NCBI GenBank assembly: GCA_900769965.1
Contig: CAAGIQ010000184.1
Coordinates: 1-5,170, forward strand
From: Bacilli bacterium
Lineage (GTDB): Bacteria; Bacillota_I; Bacilli_A; RFN20; CAG-288
Length of the DNA stretch: 5,170 nt
Reading direction: 5' to 3'
The position numbers and the translations under genes were made by a program. Under the pieces are notes generated by a model that saw only the letters and a list, made by a program, of their open reading frames with translations, was not told where the DNA came from and did not search any database. Every line of letters begins with the position of its first letter. Position 1 is the stretch's first letter. Shown here in pieces: positions 1 through 5,170 of this stretch.

Positions 1-1046
1 TAAGTTATGTAAATCGCTAACATTGCGATACCTTGCCAACGTTGAAGTTTCTTTGTAAACATGGTTGGAACAGTACCGACAACTGCTAAACCTAAAGCGA
101 ATGGAAGGTCGTAGCATAAGGTTGTTGTAAAGATTGGTAACGATTTTCCATAGACGATAGCACAGATTGAAAGAATCATTGTGATATCTATGATGTTAGC
201 ACCTATGACATTACCAACTGAAAGATCTGATTGTTTTTTGATGATAGCGGTAATTGTTGTGATTAGTTCTGGTAGAGAGGTACCAATAGCTACGATTGTG
301 ATAGCGATGATCTTTTCTGGAACACCTAGTTCTGTAGCTAAGGCGGTTCCGTTATCGACTAAGAATTGAGCGCCGAAGACGATTCCAGCTATACCGATAA
401 CAAATTTAACAGTATTTACGATGATTTCTTTTTTGGTAGAATTAACTTTTTCTTCGCTAGAAACTTCGACCTTTTCTAGTTCAACCTCAGTTTCAGCACT
501 TTCAAGTGAAGCCTTTTTCTTTCCTTCTCTAACAGCTTCGTAAACGTTATCAGCGAAGAAGAGAATTAGTACAACTAATAAGATGATAGCTTCCCATACA
601 TATAAGCTTCTATCGATAGAGAAGATGAAGAGCAAAATGACAGAAGCGATGAGAATCAAAGGCTTTACAATGAATGTTTTTCTTTCGACTTCAACAGGCA
701 TGAATAGTATTGAAATCGACATGATTAAGCCTGTGTTTGCAATAACTGAACCAAGTGCGTTTCCGGTTGCCATATCTACTGCGGAAGAAGCACCAGTTTG
801 AACACCTTCAATCGCCGCGAATACGCTAACTAGCAACTCTGGAAGAGTAGTGGCTAGAGAGACTATTGTAGCACCGATAATCAATTTTGGAATACCAGTC
901 TTTTCAGCAATCCAGCTTGCTGCATCGACGAAGAAATCTCCGCCTTTGATAATCATGACTAATCCGATTGCGAGGAATAAGATAATCAAGACCATCTTCC
1001 ACGGGGAATCACCCATGTTTTCATAACCGTACTTAATAAAGTCCAT
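1..1046 (-). CDS. CaCA-family calcium (cation)/sodium or proton antiporter, partial (C-terminus beyond left edge)
   Basis: Read on the minus strand from ATG at 1046, this gives 348 residues with no stop, so the C-terminus lies outside the window. It is a polytopic membrane protein with the internal duplication typical of the CaCA (YrbG/NCX-like) exchangers, which move Ca2+ or a similar cation across the membrane against Na+ or H+. The first alpha repeat lies at about residues 57-110, with LPE (Glu70) and GNALGSVIAN (Asn104). The second lies at about 247-293, with AIGTSLPE (Glu260) and GNVIGANIID (Asp287). These four residues match the Glu/Asn/Glu/Asp ion-binding set known from NCX_Mj. The halves are joined by a charged, Ser/Glu/Lys-rich linker at about 170-208, likely cytoplasmic. 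The start is fixed by a strong ribosome site and a promoter just upstream. It is transcribed away from the pseudouridine synthase gene. Which ion is moved cannot be told from sequence. The family assignment is secure. Confidence 0.94.
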   Translation of the reverse strand, partial: MDFIKYGYENMGDSPWKMVLIILFLAIGLVMIIKGGDFFVDAASWIAEKTGIPKLIIGATIVSLATTLPELLVSVFAAIEGVQTGASSAVDMATGNALGSVIANTGLIMSISILFMPVEVERKTFIVKPLILIASVILLFIFSIDRSLYVWEAIILLVVLILFFADNVYEAVREGKKKASLESAETEVELEKVEVSSEEKVNSTKKEIIVNTVKFVIGIAGIVFGAQFLVDNGTALATELGVPEKIIAITIVAIGTSLPELITTITAIIKKQSDLSVGNVIGANIIDITMILSICAIVYGKSLPIFTTTLCYDLPFALGLAVVGTVPTMFTKKLQRWQGIAMLAIYIT

Positions 1047-1054
1047 TTATATTA

Positions 1055-1059
1055 CCTCC
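1055..1059 (-). promoter_or_regulatory. Ribosome binding site of the antiporter gene
   Basis: The minus strand reads GGAGG (followed by TAAT) with 8 bases before the ATG at 1046. This is a near-perfect Shine-Dalgarno sequence and decides the start codon. Confidence 0.88.
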
Positions 1060-1062
1060 ATA

Positions 1063-1081
1063 AATAGAGTACTAGTCTATT
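1063..1081. repeat. Imperfect 19-bp palindrome at the antiporter transcription start
   Basis: Nine-base arms around a central C at 1072 pair at eight of nine positions; the mismatch is G1069/G1075. The repeat covers the expected start of antiporter transcription and touches its -10 box. It could be an operator half of a larger regulatory region. In AT-rich DNA such an imperfect match could also be chance, so confidence in a function is low. Confidence 0.4.
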
Positions 1082-1107
1082 ATAAGATAGCAAACTATCT
1101 TAATCAA
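1079..1107 (-). promoter_or_regulatory. Sigma-A-type promoter of the antiporter gene
   Basis: On the minus strand, TTGATT (1102-1107) and TATAAT (1079-1084) are separated by exactly 17 bases. The -10 is consensus and the -35 matches TTGACA at four of six positions. Transcription should start near 1072, giving a leader of about 25 bases that contains the GGAGG ribosome site. The spacer is almost entirely occupied by an inverted repeat (1083-1102), which suggests control by a DNA-binding protein. Confidence 0.8.
1083..1102. repeat. Perfect inverted repeat filling the antiporter promoter spacer (candidate operator)
   Basis: TAAGATAG and CTATCTTA form a perfect 8-base inverted repeat around CAAA. 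It sits between the -35 (1102-1107) and -10 (1079-1084) of the antiporter promoter, overlapping each by one or two bases. A dimeric repressor or a MerR-type spacer-binding activator would bind at such a place. There is no U-tract or GC-rich stem, so it is unlikely to be a terminator. I do not recognise it as the site of a known regulator. Confidence 0.65.
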
Positions 1108-1129
1108 ACTAAATGTGTTATCATTTAGT
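1108..1129. repeat. Perfect inverted repeat over the -10 region of the pseudouridine synthase gene
   Basis: ACTAAATG (1108-1115) and CATTTAGT (1122-1129) are perfect 8-base arms around TGTTAT. The right arm ends two bases before the ATG at 1132, and the loop plus right arm contain the extended -10. It is either an operator controlling the plus-strand genes or, if transcription starts further upstream, an RNA hairpin immediately before the start codon. Its sequence differs from the neighbouring repeat at 1083-1102. Confidence 0.6.
1116..1124 (+). promoter_or_regulatory. Extended -10 promoter for the pseudouridine synthase operon
   Basis: TGT followed by TATCAT (1119-1124) fits the extended -10 form TGnTATAAT with one mismatch. 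No good -35 is present: 17 bases upstream is TATCTT at 1096-1101. Transcription would start about seven bases downstream, at 1131-1132, which is the A of the start codon, so the mRNA may be leaderless. The call is inferred from sequence only. Confidence 0.55.
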
Positions 1130-1131
1130 GT

Positions 1132-2106
1132 ATGAATTTTACTATAGATGAATTAAATGCCAATCAAAGAATTGATAAAGTTATTAGAAGGACGTTAAAC
1201 GATGCTCCTCTTTCCTTTATTTTTAAGATGTTTAGACAAAAAGATATTAAAGTAAATGGAAAAAGAGTAAACATTTCCTATATCACAAAGTTAGGAGATG
1301 AAGTAAGTGTCTATATCAAAGAAGACCTACTAAAGGAATTCTCTTCTAACAAGGAAGTTAGACCTGTTAAATGCGATATGGATATCTTATACGAGGATGA
1401 AAACTTACTCATTGTAAATAAACCAAAAGGATTGTTAGTTCACGGAGATGAAGGAGAGAAGAGAATCACGCTTCATAACATGTTTTTGAACTACCTTATC
1501 GCTAAGAAAGAATACGATCCTAATAACGTTACTAAGTTTGTTCCAGGTCCAGCTCATAGACTAGATCGAAACACTTCAGGAATTGTAATATTCGGCAAGA
1601 ATCTTATTACTCTTCAAGAGTTATTAGAGTTGTTTAGGGTAAAGACAAATATTGAAAAATCATATTTAGCACTTCTAGTAGGTCAAACTCCTCAAGAAGG
1701 AAAAATCGATTATCCTCTTTTAAAAGATAACGACAAAGGTATGGTAAAAGTAGGAAGAATTGAAAAGGGCGCTAAAGAAGCTTTAACTACTTATAAAGTA
1801 GAAAAGAAATATGGTAATTTCACTTTGGTAAGGGCTAAATTAGTTACGGGAAGAACCCATCAGCTAAGAGTTCATTTCCAAGCTATTAAGCATCCGATTG
1901 TTGGTGATGCTAAATATGGCGATTATAAAGTGAACAAAGAATTTGAAGAGAGATTTAATTTGAAATCTCAATTTCTTCATGCTGCAACTTTTGAATTTAA
2001 GAAAATAGAAGGTCATCTTTCCTATATGTCCAATAAGAAATTCGAGGCTCCACTTCCGAAAAAAGAACTTGAAATTCTTACTAATCTGATGAAAGATAAG
2101 CGTTGA
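1132..2106 (+). CDS. RluC/RluD-family 23S rRNA pseudouridine synthase with S4 domain
   Basis: This 324-residue protein should convert specific uridines in RNA, most likely large-subunit rRNA, to pseudouridine in the cytoplasm. An S4 RNA-binding domain occupies about residues 11-62 (KDIKVNGKRV, then LGDEVSVYI). The catalytic domain follows: YEDENLLIVNKPKGLLVH at 87-104 (motif I), HRLDRNTSG at 142-150 with the presumed catalytic Asp145 (motif II), SYLALLVG at 177-184 with the family's active-site Tyr178, and GRTHQLRVH at 240-248 with HPIVGDAKYG (motif III). Length equals that of E. coli RluC and RluD. VHGDEG after motif I resembles RluC more than RluD, but which uridines are modified cannot be decided from sequence, so no symbol is given. 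The ATG at 1132 is the first possible start before the S4 domain, yet no Shine-Dalgarno sequence precedes it. The gene appears to head a four-gene operon. Confidence 0.95.
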   Translation: MNFTIDELNANQRIDKVIRRTLNDAPLSFIFKMFRQKDIKVNGKRVNISYITKLGDEVSVYIKEDLLKEFSSNKEVRPVKCDMDILYEDENLLIVNKPKGLLVHGDEGEKRITLHNMFLNYLIAKKEYDPNNVTKFVPGPAHRLDRNTSGIVIFGKNLITLQELLELFRVKTNIEKSYLALLVGQTPQEGKIDYPLLKDNDKGMVKVGRIEKGAKEALTTYKVEKKYGNFTLVRAKLVTGRTHQLRVHFQAIKHPIVGDAKYGDYKVNKEFEERFNLKSQFLHAATFEFKKIEGHLSYMSNKKFEAPLPKKELEILTNLMKDKR

Positions 2107-2123
2107 AATGATAATATATTAGT

Positions 2124-2128
2124 AGGTG
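2124..2128 (+). promoter_or_regulatory. Ribosome binding site that decides the start of the small membrane protein
   Basis: AGGTG lies six bases before the ATG at 2135. It overlaps the alternative GTG at 2126, so that GTG is more likely part of the ribosome site than a start codon. Confidence 0.6.
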
Positions 2129-2134
2129 TTTGAT

Positions 2135-2644
2135 ATGAATTTAAGTTACTTATTGATATTTCTTTATTTAATTATTATCATCGTATCTTTTTTCTCATCC
2201 TACAATCACGTCTTCAAAACTTCAATTGCAGGTTTTATTTCTTTAGCGTTGATAGGTTTAGTAATCTATCTCGATTTAGCGTTCAATTCGTTAGGTATTA
2301 TCACATATGCTACTAAGCTTATGGTCTCTAGACTAGGAGATTTACTTACTAGACATGGTATTAAAGAAATCGAACAGGTATGTCAAGGTTTGTTGCTTCT
2401 AGGTATTTACATAATCGTGTTTTTAATAGTATCTATATTCACTTCTTTTGGACTTATTGGAAAGTTACAGCCGTTAACGATAAAAAGTAAGATATCTAGC
2501 GTTGCATTTTCTTTGTTACATTTTTTTGTTTTTGCCATCACTTTTAGTTATATATTCTGTTATATTTCGCCTTTGTTAAGATTGGAAAAAGGCTTTTTAA
2601 AAGATGTAATAAACTTCTTTAGCATGAGGATACACGCGTTATGA
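2135..2644 (+). CDS. Small polytopic membrane protein of unknown function (CvpA-like topology)
   Basis: I do not recognise this 169-residue protein with confidence. It is strongly hydrophobic, with four predicted membrane helices at about residues 5-20, 30-48, 85-107 and 121-145, and a polar loop at about 60-82 (ATKLMVSRLGDLLTRHGIKE). It has no signal peptidase site or catalytic motif that I can see. Size, four helices and the short polar turn after the first helix recall the CvpA family (colicin V production protein), but the sequence match is weak and this is only a suggestion. ATG at 2135 is preferred over GTG at 2126 because AGGTG is correctly placed for it. The gene begins 28 bases after the pseudouridine synthase and its TGA overlaps the ATG of the next gene (ATGA), so the two products are probably made together. 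Confidence 0.8.
   Translation: MNLSYLLIFLYLIIIIVSFFSSYNHVFKTSIAGFISLALIGLVIYLDLAFNSLGIITYATKLMVSRLGDLLTRHGIKEIEQVCQGLLLLGIYIIVFLIVSIFTSFGLIGKLQPLTIKSKISSVAFSLLHFFVFAITFSYIFCYISPLLRLEKGFLKDVINFFSMRIHAL
2626..2630 (+). promoter_or_regulatory. Ribosome binding site for the three-helix membrane protein
   Basis: GAGGA inside the end of the preceding gene lies ten bases before the ATG at 2641. It supports that start, alongside translational coupling through the ATGA overlap. Confidence 0.6.
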
Positions 2645-3705
2645 ATAAGATAGATAAAGTTATTCTCCTTGCTGAGAAATTGGGAGTTGATGTCAGCCAG
2701 TTCACCGGATCTTATATCGAGACGATTTTAAAATCTGACGCTTATAGTGAACTAGTAAAAAATGTCGAGTGGGCGAAGCAGTTTGGATTCAAGAAATCTA
2801 GCGTTTTAGTAAGCGATTTTTTATCGATTAATTACAACGTTAAAAACTTTTCTGAAAGCGTCACTTTAGCATCTAGAATCAATTATTTATCAGAATTGTC
2901 GTATGAGAATTACTATATTAATCCACTTTTGATTGCGGATTTTAAAGTTAAAACAGATTCTATTGGTCAACTAGTAACCCTATACGATGGTAAACCAACA
3001 AAGATTAACGACATTATCGCTGATGACTCGCATCAACTTAATTACAAAGCTTCAATTATTACTTATCTAGTTGAATATTATCGAACAGAAGCTATTGAAA
3101 AGATCACTTATCCTATAGGTAAGACTCAAGGCAACAAGGGCATAGCCTCGCTTATTAGAGGAGCTATATATCGCTCTTTAGTATACACATTATTCCTTTT
3201 AACTATACTAGTTATTTCAGTGTTTATCTTGTTTACCGATAGAACTAATTTCAAAGAAGCACTAGTCTTTAATCCATCTAATTTATGGTGCTATTTCGAC
3301 TATGGAGCTTTTGTTTTAACAGCACTTTTCTCCTTAGTCTTTACTTCGTTTGTATGTTACTTAAATCGTAAATATCGTCCTTATTACTACTACAAATATT
3401 TCTATAAGAGAAAGAAAGCAAAGCTAGGTAGTGAGATTAATTACGAAGCTCAGAAATTAGCTAACTACATCTTTGATGCCTGCGTTAATAAAAAGATGCT
3501 TAGTAACGATATCTACAGATTTGCTAAGATTAAAACTCGTACCATCGGAATAGAAGATTATAAAAAGATGTATGGAGTAAAAACTTCTAAGACCTACTCC
3601 TTCTTTAAGATAACATTGAATATCTTAACTGTTCTTGTCATTTTACTTATCTTATACGCTGTTGGTTTAGTCGTATATGCTAAGTTTATCGCTCCGTTAT
3701 TTTGA
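2641..3705 (+). CDS. Uncharacterised membrane protein, soluble N-terminal domain plus three membrane helices
   Basis: This 354-residue protein is not one I recognise. Residues 1-170 look soluble and mostly helical, with no signal peptide. Predicted membrane helices lie at about 176-198, 220-241 and 321-347. Between the second and third is an 80-residue basic region that opens with a striking Tyr/Lys/Arg patch (YRPYYYYKYFYKRKKAK, 246-262). By the positive-inside rule the N-terminal domain and this basic region are cytoplasmic, and the C-terminus (AKFIAPLF) lies just outside. No catalytic motif, Walker box or metal-binding cluster is visible. Translation is likely coupled to the preceding membrane protein through the four-base overlap. 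The gene ends in TGA, and the next gene starts in the same frame two codons later. The context suggests a membrane complex with its neighbours, but that is inference. Confidence 0.82.
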   Translation: MNKIDKVILLAEKLGVDVSQFTGSYIETILKSDAYSELVKNVEWAKQFGFKKSSVLVSDFLSINYNVKNFSESVTLASRINYLSELSYENYYINPLLIADFKVKTDSIGQLVTLYDGKPTKINDIIADDSHQLNYKASIITYLVEYYRTEAIEKITYPIGKTQGNKGIASLIRGAIYRSLVYTLFLLTILVISVFILFTDRTNFKEALVFNPSNLWCYFDYGAFVLTALFSLVFTSFVCYLNRKYRPYYYYKYFYKRKKAKLGSEINYEAQKLANYIFDACVNKKMLSNDIYRFAKIKTRTIGIEDYKKMYGVKTSKTYSFFKITLNILTVLVILLILYAVGLVVYAKFIAPLF

Positions 3706-3708
3706 TAT

Positions 3709-4452
3709 ATGGAAAAAATATTCTTAACTAGTAAAATCTATTACGAAAATATTTTCGATATGGCAAAGGATATCTATAAATATCCAGGACGCTTTTTAAG
3801 TTTCTTTAAGGAGCAGTCTTTTTTAAACATGTTAAAAAAGAACTATTATGATAAATATCAAGCTTTTAAAGATCTTCAAAAAAAGAACTATATCGATGAT
3901 GTATTCCTCTTTAAAGCTTCCTATATATTTAACCCTTATATGAAACTTAGATATCATCATTTTCTCTTTGAAAGCTACGATGAAATAGGTAGAACTATCC
4001 TTCAATATGGACCTATTATCGATGTTTATTTAAAAGATCTTCTAGTCTACCATCTCCTTAGCGAATATATGGAAAAACAAGGGGATGATGTAAAGCAGAA
4101 AAAGTATTACTCTTTTGTTAAAGAAGCTGAAAAACTAGTTGAGATCAATGAGAATTATGCTTATTGGTATCTCGGATTTAAACTTGCTAATACAAAAGTG
4201 ATGACATACGAAAGAAAAGATTACGATTCACCAAAGCTTTTCTTTAAGGAGAGAATGGATGTTTCAAGCATGTTCTCGTTAGCTTCATCTTTAGAAGCGA
4301 ATCAGTTAGTGTACACTTGGCTTCAGATTCAAGGAAGTGAAAAGGAATTAAATGAATACAAAGCTATGGTAAACCTCTTCGATAATAAGGAGATTGAATT
4401 AGAGGAAGGTAAACTCAATAGAATTACCGAAAAAATCAATAAAACCAAGTAG
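3709..4452 (+). CDS. Uncharacterised Tyr/Lys-rich soluble protein
   Basis: This 247-residue protein matches no family I can name. It has no signal peptide and no convincing membrane helix. It is very rich in aromatic residues (25 Tyr by my count) and in Lys and Glu, and it looks almost wholly helical. The stretch at about 100-160 (helices around YLKDLLVYHLLSEYMEK, then KYYSFVKEAEKLVEI) is faintly like a helical-repeat (TPR-type) scaffold, without a clear consensus. The C-terminus (about 226-247) is charged and probably disordered. The start at 3709 follows the upstream TGA by three bases, is in the same frame and has no Shine-Dalgarno sequence, so it probably relies on re-initiation by ribosomes finishing the upstream gene. 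Met18 at 3760 is a possible alternative start but also lacks a ribosome site. It is the last gene of the proposed operon. Confidence 0.8.
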   Translation: MEKIFLTSKIYYENIFDMAKDIYKYPGRFLSFFKEQSFLNMLKKNYYDKYQAFKDLQKKNYIDDVFLFKASYIFNPYMKLRYHHFLFESYDEIGRTILQYGPIIDVYLKDLLVYHLLSEYMEKQGDDVKQKKYYSFVKEAEKLVEINENYAYWYLGFKLANTKVMTYERKDYDSPKLFFKERMDVSSMFSLASSLEANQLVYTWLQIQGSEKELNEYKAMVNLFDNKEIELEEGKLNRITEKINKTK

Positions 4453-4492
4453 TTTTGGTGCAAAAATACAATATTAAAATAGTTTCTAAGTG

Positions 4493-4498
4493 TATAAT
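4493..4498 (+). promoter_or_regulatory. Probable -10 box of the phosphoglucomutase gene
   Basis: A consensus TATAAT lies 23 bases before the ATG at 4522, within a 69-base AT-rich intergenic region. No good -35 stands at 17-18 bases upstream (AATATT or CAATAT), and the nearby TG is one base out of place for an extended -10. Transcription would start near 4505. The ribosome site follows at once. Confidence 0.5.
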
Positions 4499-4507
4499 TT
4501 AATTAAG

Positions 4508-4513
4508 AAAGGA
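4508..4513 (+). promoter_or_regulatory. Ribosome binding site of the phosphoglucomutase gene
   Basis: AAAGGA ends eight bases before the ATG at 4522. This is a moderate Shine-Dalgarno sequence and supports that start. Confidence 0.7.
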
Positions 4514-4521
4514 ATAACAAG

Positions 4522-5170
4522 ATGACAAGTTTAGAAAAAAGCAAATTGTGGTTAGAAAACCCAAATGTTCCAGAAGATTTGAAAGAGGAAATTAGAAACG
4601 CATCTGAGGATCAAATCGAAGATATGTTCTATAGAACATTGGAGTTTGGAACTGGAGGATTAAGAGGCATTCTCGGTGCTGGTAGCAACAGAATGAATAT
4701 CTTCACAGTTAGAAAAGCTACATTGGGATTCGGTTTATATATCATCAAAACTTTTGGTGATGAAGGAAAGAGAAGGGGAGTTGTTTTATCTCACGACAAC
4801 AGACATAATTCGAGATTGTTCGTTGAAGACTCTTCCAAATTACTTAACGACTTAGGCATTAACACATATATTTTCGACGAGTTACGTCCAACTCCAGAAT
4901 TGTCTTTTGCGGTTAGAGAGATGCATGCTTGTGCTGGTATCATGGTTACAGCTTCTCATAACCCAAAAGAATATAACGGCTACAAAGTATACGATGAAGA
5001 AGGTTGTCAATTGATTCCTTCTAAGGCTGATATTTTGTTAGATATAATCAATAACCTTGGAGATGAACTTAACCTCCAATATGAAAGAGCTGAAGTTAAA
5101 GGTAAAGAAGTTGTTCTCGATTCTTCAATCGATGACAAATTCATTGAAAACGTTAAATCTATCGCTTTGA
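4522..5170 (+). CDS. Alpha-D-phosphohexomutase (phosphoglucomutase/phosphomannomutase), partial (C-terminus beyond right edge)
   Basis: The first 216 residues are present and the frame is open to the edge. The enzyme should interconvert hexose 1- and 6-phosphates (glucose or mannose) through a phosphoserine, linking glycolysis to sugar-nucleotide and envelope polysaccharide synthesis in the cytoplasm. The N-terminal FGTGGLRG (residues 42-49) and the active-site loop TASHNPKEYNGYKVY (143-157), with Ser145 as the phosphorylated residue, are diagnostic. The long N-terminal lead before FGTGGLRG and the NPKEYNGYKVY form place it in the larger PgcA/PGM2-like branch (about 550-600 residues in full) rather than the GlmM branch. 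The metal-binding DxDxDR loop and the sugar-specificity loop would lie beyond the window, so glucose versus mannose preference is open. It has its own promoter and ribosome site and so is probably transcribed apart from the upstream operon. Confidence 0.94.
   Translation, partial: MTSLEKSKLWLENPNVPEDLKEEIRNASEDQIEDMFYRTLEFGTGGLRGILGAGSNRMNIFTVRKATLGFGLYIIKTFGDEGKRRGVVLSHDNRHNSRLFVEDSSKLLNDLGINTYIFDELRPTPELSFAVREMHACAGIMVTASHNPKEYNGYKVYDEEGCQLIPSKADILLDIINNLGDELNLQYERAEVKGKEVVLDSSIDDKFIENVKSIAL

Noticed and set aside
181..369. Plus-strand ORF of 62 codons
   Set aside because: It is antisense to the second half of the antiporter gene, whose conserved alpha-2 motif lies on the other strand here. 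It has no ribosome site.
583..801. Plus-strand ORF of 72 codons
   Set aside because: It lies antisense to the first alpha repeat and following helices of the antiporter and has no family features or ribosome site.
1047..1061. Minus-strand mini-ORF ATG GAG GTA ATA TAA directly before the antiporter start
   Set aside because: Its bases are the GGAGG ribosome site itself; an ATG there follows from the sequence TATGGAGG and has no ribosome site of its own.
2103..2117. Possible internal promoter (TGA TAATAT after the pseudouridine synthase)
   Set aside because: The -10-like string is AT-rich chance material at a gene end. The nearest -35-like TTGAAA is only a few bases away, far too close.
2126..2134. 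GTG start that would add three residues to the small membrane protein
   Set aside because: The GTG is part of the AGGTG ribosome site correctly spaced for the ATG at 2135, and nothing stands upstream to serve the GTG.
4444..4459. Short inverted repeat ACCAA...TTGGT over the stop codon of the last operon gene, considered as a terminator
   Set aside because: The stem is only five pairs, weak, and not followed by a U-tract (GCAAAAATAC follows). The end of the operon transcript remains undefined.

Overview
The window looks like a chromosomal piece of a low-GC, Gram-positive-type bacterium (Firmicutes/Bacilli or a mollicute-like relative). The DNA is AT-rich, Arg is mostly AGA, two starts have GGAGG-type ribosome sites, and the recognisable genes are housekeeping genes of a small-genome style. 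UGA is read as stop, not Trp: all nine tryptophans I can see are TGG and three genes end in TGA. The genus cannot be named from the sequence.

Layout. Positions 1-1046 (minus strand) hold most of a CaCA-family cation/proton or cation/sodium antiporter whose C-terminal end runs off the left edge. An 85-base divergent intergenic region (1047-1131) follows. It carries a near-consensus promoter for the antiporter, an extended -10 for the plus-strand genes, and three inverted repeats laid over these elements. On the plus strand come an S4-domain pseudouridine synthase of the RluC/RluD family (1132-2106), a small four-helix membrane protein (2135-2644), a 354-residue protein with three predicted membrane helices (2641-3705), and a Tyr/Lys-rich, probably soluble 247-residue protein (3709-4452). 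A separate promoter and ribosome site then precede the first 216 residues of an alpha-phosphoglucomutase/phosphomannomutase-family enzyme (4522 to the right edge).

How they fit together. The four plus-strand genes from 1132 to 4452 are spaced like an operon: a 28-base gap, a 4-base ATGA overlap and a 3-base gap, with no terminator that I can see between them. The three genes after the pseudouridine synthase match no family I can name with confidence and are the least understood part of the window. The last two sit in the same reading frame, separated only by TGA and one codon. The phosphoglucomutase appears to be a separate transcription unit.

No mobile element, CRISPR array, tRNA or rRNA was seen. 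No gene-free stretch exceeds 300 bases.
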